Source of the DNA: Entophlyctis helioformis
Taxonomy: Eukaryota; Chytridiomycota; Chytridiomycetes; Chytridiales; Chytriomycetaceae
Direction of reading: 5' to 3'
DNA: 28,667 nt
Assembly: GCA_025526915.1 (NCBI GenBank)
Contig: JAHLKH010000264.1
Coordinates: forward strand, 1 to 28,667
Made by a program: the position numbers and the translations under genes. Below the pieces are notes generated by a model. It was not told the origin of the DNA. It saw only the letters and a list, made by a program, of their open reading frames with translations, and did not search any database. This document shows, one piece after another, positions 1 through 10,084 of this stretch (the stretch's first letter is position 1; each line of letters begins with the position of its first letter).

Positions 1-470
1 TGCGCGCAGACGATCCTTCAAAAGGCCACGGCAAACCCGGACCTGGCGACTCTCGTCTCACTGGCGAGCCAGTTCCCAGCCATCGTCGGCGTGCTGAACG
101 GCACTGAGCAAATCACCGTGTTCGCTCCGACGAACGCAGCGTTCGTCAAGCTAAAGACCGAGTTCCCCGCTCTGTATGCCGCCGTCACGGCCGACGCAAA
201 GCTGCTCGCCGGCGTTCTCTCGTGTAAGTCATTTGCAGCCGCTCTTCACCACTGCCATAGCTGTATGTGCATTGACCGATAAGCCATTCGCTCCTCGCTG
301 GACATCCATCATCAGACCATGTCGTCAACGGCATCTTCGACCCCAAAACGGCTGCTCCTTACAGCTTCGTCAAGACCTACCAAGGCGGCATCCTTCGCGC
401 GGTAGTCTCTGGCAGTGACATCTCGCTTGGCTTTGGTTCCTTCACGTCCAAGGTCGCCAGCACAGTGCCA

Positions 471-505
<35 letters not shown>

Positions 506-1265
506 CCTTATGCCGCCGGCTGGCGCATTGGCGATGCTCGTTGGTCGCGTAAAGAGCAGGCTTGGCGATGTGATCACCAAGATCAACTTTGCCAAGGTGA
601 TCGATACCCTCAAGGACGTGACCATCTTTGCACCTCAAGACACGGCGTTTGAGGAGTTTGACGACTACGTTTCCAAGAACAAGATTGCCATCACGCCCGC
701 GATCCTCTCTGCCATCCTCGACAGCCACATCTTCAAGGGCATCATCTACTCGACAAACATCACCACCACCCCCATCAAGGGCGTCAGCGCGTTCAATGGT
801 CGCACGGCGGATATCTACCTCAACGGCTCGACCATCATGGTCAAGGGCGGCGGCAACACGGTCCCCGTCGTCGTCTCACAGGTTGACAACCTGATTGACG
901 TTGGCGTTGTCCACATTGTCGAAAGCCTGATCCTCCCAGCCAACTTTGCAGAGATTCCTGCCGGTCCAGACGTGCTCGGCATCTACCTCCCTTCGTTTGA
1001 CCCCATCACCACGACCGACGGCAAGCCTTACACGCCTGGTACCGATGGCAAGCCAAACACGCCCACCACTAGCGACAAGCCGTCCTTGCCCAACGATTAC
1101 AAGCCCTACACGTCGCAAGCATCGACCAACGACAACGCAGACAAGGACACCGGTAGCTACATCAAGGACGATCAGATCGTGTCCGGCTCCAATCCATCAG
1201 CAATGCTTGCCAGTGCCGGCGTTGCCATCGCTGCTGCTGTCGCTGCCGTTTTGCCCGTCTTCTAA
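1..1265 (+). CDS. Fasciclin (FAS1) domain cell-surface protein, 5' end cut by the window edge
   Basis: The coding sequence is already open at base 1. Exon 1 is 1-223, a phase-1 intron is 224-315 (gtaagt...cag) and exon 2 is 316-1265. Two FAS1 domains are visible. The first has ITVFAPTNAAF and, across the intron, the YH motif followed by a VIHVIDSVLMPP end. The second has VTIFAPQDTAFEEF and ends VVHIVESLILP. A Thr/Pro/Lys-rich linker and a hydrophobic Ala/Val-rich C-terminus after a Ser/Asn site suggest a GPI anchor. FAS1 proteins act in adhesion at the cell surface. About 20 N-terminal residues (the signal peptide) should lie off the left edge, judging from the paralogue at 6379-7572, whose mature part begins with a similar AQT segment. 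The family call is firm; the ligand is unknown. Confidence 0.9.
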
Positions 1266-1380
1266 GCATTTGCCTGTGTCACTTGTCTTCCCAAATGAAC
1301 CACTTCTGAATCTGATCTGCCAAGTGTCGTCAGACTGTATTGCAAAGGGGTCTGCAGAGTGGAGCGCTTGCTGTGCGTGA

Positions 1381-2661
1381 TCAACCAGCTAATGGGTCTG
1401 GATCCTCAGACTCTTTCCCGGCAGATTGACCTTTCTGGGACTTGCGGATACGGTCAATGATCATCGTGAGCAACACCGTCTCGCCGTACAGATGGATGCC
1501 GGCCAGTGCGAAGCTGATTTGCCGCAATGCCGTGCGGTTCAGGAGAATGTCGACATCTGACGATCCAAACGTTGCATACGACGCGAGGAACGCGATGCTC
1601 GTCAGCATGTCGATGATCAACAGTCCCAGCACCCACATTATGATGTCGAGCATGACTTGCTGCTGCTCTCTCTGGTTGTTTTGGCTGAGCCGATTGAAGC
1701 GCTTTTTGGCTGTGCGAGTTGGATTGAGATGGCTGGTGGCAGGAACGCTTGGCTGGGCGATCGTTGGCAATGGCGGCTCTGCCGTCGGAGATGTGCTGTC
1801 TGAAAACTCGTGGGCCATTATGCTACTGGCGCCTTGACTTGTTTCCGGACTAAAGGCTTCCATCATTTTGACCATGTGCCTGCGGACGTGGTACACAATG
1901 AAGATGGTCTGGAAGAGACCATTGAATGCAACGAGCATCGCCATCAGTCCTGGCCCAAACGAAGTGAGCTTTGTCCGAGTTTATTTGATCCCATTGTCAT
2001 GTGTCAGTCGCATCGAAGAAGCATGCAGCGTCAGAGGCAGGCATCACACAATGCGGAAGCGTACCAGTGATTTCCAGCTGGATCCGTCCTGAATCGGAAA
2101 GGCGACGCCCTCGACATAATTGAATGAGCACAGGACGATGTTGAGCGTGATCATGCCTGCATACAACTGCTTGCGGTACTGCGGGCCAAGTACCGACGGC
2201 AGCATGAGACCTCTTGAGAACACCAGCTGGATCTCGATTTGGACGAGTACAAGAGCCAGAATCGATACGCCATATGTCCAGTTGCGTGCGACCAGAAACA
2301 AGGCGGTGTCGTCTGTGTCGGTGTAGATGAAGGATGCCTCGGCCAGCTGCATCAGCGTGCCAACGATGTTGACGAGCAGCAGGCCGGCTGTCATGGCTGT
2401 CCATGAGCGTTTTTGGCCACGCCGCACGTAGTGGATCGATCCAGCACCGCAGCAGAAGAAGGCAAGGATACCGTTGAGCAGGCCAATGACCGCCAGTGGC
2501 TTTGAAAAGATCAGGCTCGGTGGGATGCGAAGCATCTTTGGTTCCTGGGTAACACCAGAGGCATTGTTTGGCTTTTTGAATGCCAACATTGCCGGATTGC
2601 GCGAGATCTGGATGGGCACAAAGGCTGACAGTTGACGGCACGTTCGCAAATCCGCGATCAT
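1381..2661 (-). CDS. Seven-transmembrane protein of unknown family, GPCR-like topology
   Basis: Two exons: 2065-2661 and 1381-1968. The 96-nt intron starts gtacgc and ends aaag; the AAG acceptor is the only one that keeps phase. The product is about 394 residues with the most upstream ATG. I count seven hydrophobic helices at roughly residues 55-79, 87-113, 127-150, 166-189, 202-226, 305-333 and 348-372. The loop between helices 5 and 6 is about 75 residues, Ser/Thr/Pro-rich and ending in basic residues, as in the third intracellular loop of many G-protein-coupled receptors. The C-tail is short and charged. I recognise no family signature, so receptor function is inference from topology alone. 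Start is uncertain: the ATG at 2661 overlaps the ATG of the opposite gene, and in-frame ATGs at 2589 or 2535 would leave room for a promoter without losing a helix. Confidence 0.72.
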
Positions 2662-4018
2662 GGCGGGCGGAGCCACCCCAGGCGTGGACACGAGCGCTGG
2701 GCTTGGCTCGGGCGATACGAAGCAGGCTCAGAGCGTCGCCACTGGCACCGACGCCATCAAAGAGCCGCCCTTGCCGCACGGACACAGTCGATGGGATTCG
2801 CTTCCCGTCGAGCTTCACCTGCACATCTTTCTGTTCGTTGGCCTGCTCACACGATTCATCAACGGGCTGCTGACGTGGCCACTGGATGACATTGAGGTGG
2901 GGCAGCTCTGGCTGGACACCATCCAGCTCGATTGGGCCGGGGACCTGCGACTGCTGCCCGTTGCCGAGATTGGCTTTTCGGCGTTCATCCAAACCCGCTC
3001 GCGGTCCATGTACCACCGCCTCTGCAGCCGGCTTGCCGACCAAAGCAGCCAGGAGGCGTACGCAATGTGGGCCGGCTTTCTCAACAACTACGACTCTGGC
3101 GCCTTCCCCCGCGGCCTGGCAAGCGTCCTCGACATCGGCTCGCATCTGCGACACGTTCCGATGCGCCAACAGTGGTTGGATCTCGTTGATTTCTCAGCTC
3201 CGATCGCTCTTGCATGGATGGCCATCCTGTTCGATCACGCCGATCTTCTCATCCATCTGTCGCAGGATCTGATGGTTGTTGATCTTGCCCGCTTCCGGCA
3301 CCTGTCGTGGCCGTCTGGCCAGCGGTTCCATGCGATGGACATGGCTGCCGAGCGAGGCCATCTGCGCATCGTGCAGCTGCTCCACGAGGCCGGCAGCCCT
3401 GCCTGCTCCACTCGCGCGATGGACATGGCCGCCTCCAACGGCCATCTCGACGTTGTGCAGTTCCTCCACACGCACCGCAGGGAAGGATGCTCCACCAAGG
3501 CGATGGACTGGGCGAGCGCAAACGGCCATCTCCATGTCGTGATGTGGCTCCACGCCAACCGTACAGAGGGATGCACCACGCGTGGGATGAACTGGGCGGC
3601 CCAGAATGGGCATCTGCACGTTGTTCAGTGGCTCCACACCAACCGGACGGAGGGATGCACCACAGGGGCGATGGACTGGGCAGCCGGCGGCGGTCATCTT
3701 CACGTCCTCCAGTGGCTCCATGCCAACCGCAGCGAAGGATGCACCACATATGCGATGGACATGGCCTCAGGCAATGGGCATCTGGACGTTCTCAAGTGGC
3801 TGAATGCCCATCGCGTTGAAGGATGCTCGCCAGACGCCATCACATGGGCCGCCCTCGTTGGAAACCTCGACGTTGTCGTCTTCCTTGTCGACCACTGCGC
3901 ACAGGTCCCGTCGTCCGCCTTGATCGACGCTGTTGTCGCAGACAACAAGCACCAGCCCGTCATTGACTATCTCCTGGCATACCGCCGCCGCCATGACACA
4001 GCAGCCATCCACACCTAA
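2660..4018 (+). CDS. Ankyrin-repeat protein with an F-box-like N-terminus
   Basis: Single-exon frame of 452 residues ending in TAA. Around residues 44-70 there is an F-box-like stretch (WDSLPVELHLHIFLFV). From about residue 225 run eight or so ankyrin-type repeats of about 30-33 residues, with cores such as AMDWAAGGGHLHVLQWLH and a recurring EGCTT spacer. The middle copies are nearly identical. This style of repeat is common in large families of chytrids, oomycetes and amoeba-infecting giant viruses. An F-box plus ankyrin layout suggests a substrate adaptor for an SCF ubiquitin ligase, but the F-box call is weak and the target is unknown. The ATG at 2660 is the first in frame and overlaps the divergent start at 2661. 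Confidence 0.85.
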   Translation: MAGGATPGVDTSAGLGSGDTKQAQSVATGTDAIKEPPLPHGHSRWDSLPVELHLHIFLFVGLLTRFINGLLTWPLDDIEVGQLWLDTIQLDWAGDLRLLPVAEIGFSAFIQTRSRSMYHRLCSRLADQSSQEAYAMWAGFLNNYDSGAFPRGLASVLDIGSHLRHVPMRQQWLDLVDFSAPIALAWMAILFDHADLLIHLSQDLMVVDLARFRHLSWPSGQRFHAMDMAAERGHLRIVQLLHEAGSPACSTRAMDMAASNGHLDVVQFLHTHRREGCSTKAMDWASANGHLHVVMWLHANRTEGCTTRGMNWAAQNGHLHVVQWLHTNRTEGCTTGAMDWAAGGGHLHVLQWLHANRSEGCTTYAMDMASGNGHLDVLKWLNAHRVEGCSPDAITWAALVGNLDVVVFLVDHCAQVPSSALIDAVVADNKHQPVIDYLLAYRRRHDTAAIHT

Positions 4019-4353
4019 TTGACACTCCTCTTGCAATTGGTTATTGGTCCTTCACGCAACAGCAAAGTATGCAACAATCGGGCGGCCGCTTCACCGCCTT
4101 TCTGTCTCTCTCTCTGCCAAACCGGCAGGTTTCTTCTTGTGGACTTCATCTCACGTTTTCCTGGTGGACAGCCGTCTGCACCATCGGCCAGCCAGCCATT
4201 CGCGCTTGAAATGAACCTCATAGTAGTGGCTTTTTTCAGTTGGCTGCATGACAACGCTTGGCAGAGTGGCGATACAGGCGATACACACGGTATGCCAACA
4301 ATCAGCATGAGTTGGATTTATATTCTGTACAAATCAGCACGCCGCATAGGAGG
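4019..4353. other. Intergenic stretch before the tRNA
   Basis: About 335 bases between the ankyrin gene stop and the tRNA. It holds a pyrimidine-rich tract (ctgtctctctctctgcc, near 4100-4117) and moderately AT-rich sequence. I see no supported coding frame here; the short open frames lack family features and splice context. Confidence 0.5.
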
Positions 4354-4426
4354 GGGTTACTGGTCTAAGGGTTATGATTCTCGCTTTGGGTGCGAGAGGC
4401 TCCCGGTTCGAGTCCGGGGTGACCCC
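4354..4426 (+). tRNA. tRNA-Pro (anticodon TGG)
   Basis: The 73-nt sequence folds into a standard cloverleaf. The acceptor stem GGGTTAC pairs with GTGACCC at 4419-4425 with one G-T wobble, and the discriminator base is C. The anticodon stem CTCGC/GCGAG encloses the loop TTTGGGT, giving anticodon TGG, which reads proline CCA. The T arm CCCGG-TTCGAGT-CCGGG carries the usual TTCGA box. The D arm contains TGGTCTAAGGGTTATGA. There is no intron. The anticodon arm matches the familiar eukaryotic tRNA-Pro(TGG) arm. Confidence 0.95.
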
Positions 4427-4434
4427 GCCTTCGC

Positions 4435-4439
4435 TTTTT
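4435..4439 (+). terminator. RNA polymerase III terminator of the tRNA gene
   Basis: A run of five T residues starts 8 nt after the end of the tRNA, which is where and how Pol III normally stops. Confidence 0.75.
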
Positions 4440-4757
4440 GCTCTGTTGCCAAACAGCGCCACCATCTCCTCCTTATCTTCATGCAGGAGTCTTGGTTCTT
4501 TGCCCCATGGCACTGGTCCTTGGCTGCTGCGCAGACGCAGACGATATATGCAAGCCAATGCATCTGCCAGAGCATTGCCAATGAGCCCAATGCGCGCACT
4601 GGGAATCCACCTGTACCCATTCAACGCACTGGGCCCGCGGCGTGCCATGTTGTCTAGCAAGCTTGGTGATGCTGGTGATGTTGTGTGTTTGCAGCGCATG
4701 TTTGTGACTTGGCCCGGCTCGCGTCTGTTGTCTGTATGGCGTCCATGCGGTTTCCCC

Positions 4758-4764
4758 TTAAATA
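4758..4764 (+). promoter_or_regulatory. TATA-like element of the FAS1 gene at 4832
   Basis: TTAAATA lies 68 nt upstream of the ATG. The paralogue on the other strand has a TATAAG 65 nt upstream of its ATG, so the similar spacing supports both. The rest of 4440-4831 has no supported gene. Confidence 0.45.
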
Positions 4765-4831
4765 CGACGGCCGCAGCACTGCACAAGCACGCAACACAAG
4801 CACATCCGCCTCAAAGCCGACACCAAGAACA

Positions 4832-6097
4832 ATGCTGCTCAACGCTCTCGTCCCCACTCTGCTTGCGGCCTTGTCTGTCGCTGCCCTGCCCCTCGAGTCC
4901 TCGTCCCTCGACAAGCGTGTCGACTTGCCACCTCCAACGCGTCGAGCCAGAGAAACCATCTTTGACGGCACCATCTTTGACTATCTCTCGTCTCCCGACT
5001 TTACTCGCTCTGCCAACGAGGGTCTTCGTGCGTTCACCGTCGGCATCCAAACCAACGAGCGTCTGGCTACAACTCTTCAGACCTCGGATTCTGTCACGAC
5101 GCTCTTCCTGCCAAACAATGCCGCCTTTGACAACTTTGTCTTGGACGAGCCTACTCTTGCCCAAAAGTACAACGGCCCAAACGCTCTTGCGAATCTCGTT
5201 GCATGTAAGCGTGGCTGGCCGTGTGTGTCGAGTCGAGTCGAGTCGATGGCTGACTTGCCGTACTGATTCTTGGCCCTCAACAGACCATGCCATTCCCAAC
5301 CTCATCGTGGAGTCGCGTCCATCGTCCAACAAGCTGATCACGTTCCTCAGGACGTTCGGCGGCAAACGGCTGCGCGCGGACACCTCGAGAGACGGCATCA
5401 CAAACCTCGGTCTGGGCTTTGGCCGTGGCTCGTACATTGTCGAGACGATTGTCGCCAGCAACGGCCTGCTGCACATTGTGGATGCCGTCCTGCTCGAGCC
5501 GTTCTCGCTTGTTGACACGCTCCCCAGAGCCGGCTTGACCAGCCTGTCCAACTACATCGACAGAGCCGGGCTGACTAGTGCTGCCGAATCTCTCAAGAAG
5601 CCCGTTACCATGTACGTCTCGCATGTTGCTCGGTGCATGCTGGCATGTCATGCCTCGCCCACACGTCCCATCCTCATCACACTGACCAACACGCGTTGAT
5701 GGCCAACAGCTTTGCCCCAAGCAACATCGCCTTCAGCAGACTGAGCGCAGTGCTTACTGCTGCCAACCTCCGAGCGTCTGTCGGTCTGCTGTCGACCGTC
5801 CTCGACTTCCACATTGTCACCGAGTCGTTCACATCCGCCGATATCTACTCGCTGGCCAAGGACCCCATCCTTGCCGGCACTGGCGTCCCGTCCGAGGCCG
5901 TCAAGATTGCAGTCAACTCCGACCGCTCCATCGAGGTTTCCGGCGACAGCAACGTCCTGCCTGCCGTCGTAACGATCAGCGACATTATCCTCTCCAGCAG
6001 CGGCATTCTCCACGTCATCGATGCGGTCTTGCTGCCGTCTGCGGACGTGCTGACCCGTGCAAGCCGGATCGAGGAGACTGTGCTGCCCGTGCTGTAG
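4832..6097 (+). CDS. Secreted fasciclin (FAS1) domain protein
   Basis: Three exons: 4832-5204, 5284-5611 and 5710-6097. Introns are gtaagc...cag in phase 1 and gtacgt...cag in phase 2. The product is 362 residues. It starts with a signal peptide (MLLNALVPTLLAALSVAALP) followed shortly by LDKR, a possible Kex2-type processing site. The first FAS1 domain has TTLFLPNNAAF and a GLLHIVDAVLLEP end. The second, spliced across intron 2, reads VTIFAPSNIAF and closes with GILHVIDAVLLPS. Intron 1 splits the Tyr codon of the conserved YH motif, exactly as in the other two FAS1 genes here. Unlike those two there is no clear hydrophobic GPI tail, so it is probably secreted. Role in adhesion or wall structure is inferred from the family. 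Confidence 0.9.
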
Positions 6098-6378
6098 GTG
6101 CATCGGCCGAGTGAACAGATGGTGAATAGTCGTACTAGGTGTGCAGCCGCTGCAGGTTCTTCTTGCTTGCTGTGGCCTCGCTCCCCACATTGGCGTGTTT
6201 TGGCGTTGTGCTCGGCCCTCAAAAGCACTCGAATACATATTGAATTGCAAAACAGCGTGAGCACGGTTGGCATCGCACTCGGTATGCAGTGGAATCGCGT
6301 GCTATAAAAAGCGCGCAATGAGGTTGCAAAAATGTGGCATGTTGTTCATTGGAAATCTATCTAGACAAGCTCTTGCAT

Positions 6379-7572
6379 CTAGAAGAGGAGAGCAGCGGCA
6401 GCGGCAGCGACGGCACCGACGGCACCGGCAACAACCTTGTTGGCGCCAGAGTAGATGGGCTCGTCCTTGTAGTAAGGAGCAGGCGAGGGCGAGGCAGCGG
6501 GCTTGTCGTCCTTCTTGGGGGTGTAGGGAGCAGCAGGGGCAGTGAACGAGGGCAGGTTGATGCCGTTCTTGCCAGAGCCAGCAACAATCTTGGCGAGGTC
6601 GGGGAGGATGACCGTGTCGACAACGTGCACAACACCGCCGGCAACGAGGACATCGGCAACGACAACCTTGGCAGGCGTGGTGTTGCCGGCACCCTTGACC
6701 GTGACGTCGGTGCCGTTCAGAGCCACATCAACGCTGGCGCCATTGTAGGCAGTGGTGGCCTTGGCAGCCTTGGCCTTGACGACATCGGTCGAGTAGACGG
6801 TGCCCTTGACAATGTGGTAGTTGAGGACGGCCGACAGGATCGAGTCGGTGATGGTCAGGTTGTTCTTGGCAGCAAACGCGTTGAGGTCGTCGAAAGCCTT
6901 GTTGGTGGGAGCAAAGATGGTCACGTCCTTGAGGCCGTCAACAGTCGAGATGAAGTCGACCTTGGTGAGAGCGGCAGCGAGCGAGGTGAGGCCAGCGGCG
7001 ACGGCGGTGGACGACGCGCTGCCGGGGGGAGTGAGGACAGTGTCGACGATGTGGACGACACCGTTGGAGGCGGGGGCAGACGCAGCAACCTTGGAGGTGC
7101 CGAGACCGAAAGCGAGGGTCACACCCTCCTTGGCGACATCAGCGCGGAGGGTCGAGCCCTGGGCGGTCTTGACAAAGTTGCGGGCAGCAGCCTTCGTGGG
7201 GTCAAAGACGGTGCCGGCAAGGACGTGGTCTGATGAGATCGGAGCGGCGGGTTAGCGCGGTGCACAAATCACAGCCACAGTTGCACTCGACTCACAGGTC
7301 AGGACGGTCTCGAGGAGCTTGGCATCCTCGGTGACGGTCTTGAAGAGAGCAGGCGACTCGGTCGACAGCTTGGTGAAGGCGGCGTTGGTGGGAGCAAACA
7401 CCGTGATGGGGGTGGTGCCGTTGAGGACGGACACGATGCCGGGGTACTTGGCAGCGAGCGACACGAGCGTCGAGAAGTCCTTGTTGCCGGCGGCAATCTG
7501 GAGTGCGGTCTGGGCCGAGGCAGACGAGACAAGGAGGGCAGCGGCGGCAAAGAGCGAGGTCGAGAACTGCAT
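6379..7572 (-). CDS. GPI-anchored fasciclin (FAS1) domain protein
   Basis: Two exons: 7296-7572 and 6379-7229. The phase-1 intron (gtgagt...cag) splits the Tyr of the YH motif. The product is 375 residues. I start it at ATG 7572 because the frame then opens with a clean signal peptide (MQFSTSLFAAAALLVSSASA); the more upstream in-frame ATG adds a polar stretch ahead of it. Two FAS1 domains follow, with ITVFAPTNAAF and VTIFAPTNKAFDDL boxes and GVVHIVDTVLTPP and GVVHVVDTVILPD ends. A Pro/Lys-rich linker leads to a small-residue hydrophobic tail (AVGAVAAAAAALLF) typical of a GPI signal. It is the closest relative of the partial gene at the left edge: the linker and tail layout is the same. Confidence 0.93.
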
Positions 7573-7636
7573 TGTAGCTGTAGTGGTGGTCGAGTTGGAC
7601 TTGATACGAATGTTTTGCTGCGGGGTTGCAGCCATT

Positions 7637-7642
7637 CTTATA
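7637..7642 (-). promoter_or_regulatory. TATA box of the FAS1 gene at 7572
   Basis: On the minus strand the sequence reads TATAAG, 65 nt before the start codon. Spacing agrees with the TATA-like element of the paralogue at 4832. Confidence 0.5.
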
Positions 7643-8309
7643 GTCGCTGCCGTGGTAGACTGGGCAGTGGCCCACGATCCCGAAATTCGCCGCGCGATCT
7701 AACGGCGCATTGCGGATATTTGCTTTGTGGGACACACTGCCCGGCACCGTTCCAACTTTTTGGCCGCTTCCGAGAGGGGACCCGAGCGCCTTCTGGGCTG
7801 CCGGCTCTGCGCCTCCAGGGCTCCGGCAGCGTGCGGTATTTCTCTCCGTGAGGCTACCAGCTGCGCCAGTTCCTTGGCCTGCTGCGTCGCCAGCCCTTGC
7901 CAGCCCTCGCCAGTCCGTCTGCCACAGGGGCTGACGGCCAAGCGCCAGCGCTGGTGCGTGTGCCAGGCCGACTGACCAGACAACGGGCTGTGCACTTGCG
8001 TGCCAGTGTCGACAGATGACACCACCTTGAGCAACATGCACCCCACAGCCTCATCACGCGACTGTGTGCATCGCAAGCTTCGTCTCGATGGTGGCGTGAT
8101 TTGGGACCGATTCACGCCGATGCGGGGCAATTGTTGGCCGTCATTCCCGCGAGTTCAACGAGGGGGGGGGGTAATTGATTTCGTTCCCATAGAAAACCTT
8201 GCGCCGGCACCTGATTGGCCGGCTGGTTTGCCTCGAATTTTGTTCAATTTGGCATCCAATTTTTAGACTTTTTGAATCCAATTTCATATTCTTGTCCGGA
8301 ATTCCCCAG
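7643..8309. other. Intergenic region upstream of the FAS1 gene
   Basis: About 670 bases. The left part is GC-rich, with several short overlapping open frames on both strands that show no domain or consistent splicing. Around 8160-8170 there is a run of ten G. From about 8228 to 8300 it turns AT-rich, which fits the 3' untranslated end of the minus-strand gene that stops at 8310. I see no gene of its own. Confidence 0.4.
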
Positions 8310-9698
8310 TCACTCTGAGCAGTCTGCAGGCGATGCCTTCTCAAGTCGTGGTCGCTTTGACGCTGGCTTGTGGTCTGCTGAGCCTGTCCAAGGGGCAGCA
8401 GTTGGTTGCGTGTTGGTAGTGTCACGAAGGACTGTCGTGCCATTGCCTGTTGCAGCTGTTGGCCTTCTGCGTCCAGGCGGCGCACTTGTGTGTGCTGCTG
8501 GGGCTGCCTGCTGCAATGTCCGAACGACCGACGTCACAGGCGACACAGACGCACTGGCATCTGCTGCTGCTGGTATCTTCCGCTTGCTTGTCGCTCCACG
8601 GCGGCTGGCTGTTGGCGTGGCAGCTGCATCAACGGTTGGCTGTCCATGCTCGCCTGCAAGGTCCTAGCCGTCGTCGAGATTGTCAAGGCACACAGTGTCA
8701 ACAGAGTCGCAACTGTTGGCAGCCATCACACAAGAGGCAGACGGGCTCACCAACGAGGAGGTGGATGGATCACTCGGCGTATCGTTGAGCTGCTGCGTAT
8801 CATCGAGCTGCTGTAAGGCATCGCGCTTGGATTGGTCTGACTTTGAGAACTGTCGAGGCGATACACACAGAATGCCTGCAGCAATTCTGCTCACTCATGT
8901 CAACCTCTGTCCTGGCTGCCTTTGTGTACACAGCAAGGTCACAGCGACAAGTGTCTTTGCAACAGCCAGCAGCGCAGATGATCAACATGTCTTGCATTCA
9001 AGGCACGATGCCGTCGCACCCCGTCATCCACAGCCAACAGCCATACCCACCTGACTTGTCAGCATGCCCGCGAATGCAATGACGAGCAGCATGCACAGTC
9101 TCGGTCAACAACAAAGGGCTGATCGACTGCAGGCTGCAAAGAACAAGTCGTCTCAGACCTGCTGGCGACTGAAGTCAACAGCATCCAAAGTCGGCAATGA
9201 AGACACCGTGCCCAAGGAGAAACTCGCCTTGCACCATCATCACAAGAAAGTGCGACACATTTGTGCGATCTGGGATGACTACTCGGTCAAAGATTGGAGG
9301 GTTGTCATGGTGTTGGTTGGCAATCTCTGTTCCAAGGAGCCAGATAGCGATATGGCGCATCTCAGTACTGCTCAGAGCACAAAGGAGGGCTGGACATCAG
9401 GTTGGAGGAATTCACACGGATGAGATCTAGCAATTCCATGCGCACTTGGTGATTCCAACTGCGGCATGGACCCTATGAACAAGGCTGGATGGGCAACCAG
9501 TGCTGTGGCTGCCATGCCAGCACCCAAACCCTGTTGAGCATCAAGCAAGTCTTTGGTTGCCCATTCAACCAAGGCATCCAGGTCTGCTGTGGCGCGGTTG
9601 TCTCTGCAGCACACAGAAGAGTGCCGGCTGGATGCAAACAGGTGCCAGTTGAGACTGCCATAGGCAGGAGAGCCCTTGGTGTGCCGCCCAGTGGCCAT
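8310..9698 (-). CDS. Probable spliced gene, unknown function
   Basis: I do not recognise this gene; the model rests on reading frames and splice sites. The last exon, 8310-8663, is open for 117 residues, Ala/Thr/Pro-rich, ending with a basic KRPRLEK patch. It joins in phase across an 87-nt intron (8664-8750, gtgagc...ctag) to a Ser/Asp/Gln-rich exon upstream. That intron removes the only stop in a long open frame. At the 5' side, exon 9418-9698 joins across a 50-nt intron (9368-9417, gtgtga...gcag) to a segment containing RHIAIWLLGTEI and FDRVVIPDRTNVSHF. Exons between about 8900 and 9200 are unresolved. The ATG at 9698 is a guess. A nuclear, partly disordered protein is possible. It could also be a decayed gene. 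Confidence 0.4.
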
Positions 9699-9991
9699 CA
9701 AGCCATACCCTCCAAGACGGGCTGCGTGCCAGCCTCGATGTGGAGACGATCTGCATCAACAGCATCGCTGCTCAGAGTGGCATGGCATTCCAGCCAAGAA
9801 GAATGAAGTTGAAATCAAACCAGGCGTCAACCTGAACAAAAGTCAATGCGAGCCAGCCAGCCAGTCAGCGGCATGTGCATGGTCGTGGACGAGAACACAC
9901 GCCTCGCAACAGATCCATGCCACCAGATCCACAACAAACATGGCTGTACTGGTGGAAGAGGCGGCATTGTTGACCTTTTCATAGACTTCTG

Positions 9992-10023
9992 ATTGGTTGG
10001 CTGTTTGGTCAAGCCATAAAAGG
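9992..10023 (+). promoter_or_regulatory. Possible promoter: inverted CCAAT box and TATA-like site
   Basis: ATTGG (CCAAT on the other strand) at 9992-9996 is followed 20 nt later by ATAAAAGG at 10016-10023. This is a plausible core promoter for the plus-strand gene that begins near 10494, with the minisatellite then lying in its 5' leader. No transcript evidence is available. Confidence 0.35.
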
Positions 10024-10084
10024 CGAGTTTGCTCTTTGCTGTGTTTTGCTCAGGTCACTGAACAGGTGAGAGACAAGCACCACC

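Noticed and set aside
1997..3169. 390-residue minus-strand open frame
   Set aside because: It lies antisense to the ankyrin gene and out of frame with the seven-helix exons, and has no domain or helices of its own.
4374..5699. 441-residue plus-strand open frame covering the tRNA and FAS1 exon 1
   Set aside because: It begins inside the tRNA and runs through FAS1 exon 1 in the wrong frame. The correct spliced FAS1 model explains the coding signal.
6334..7233. 299-residue plus-strand open frame, Gly/Val/Asp-rich
   Set aside because: It is the antisense shadow of the FAS1 gene at 6379-7572, whose signal peptide, FAS1 boxes and GPI tail are clear.
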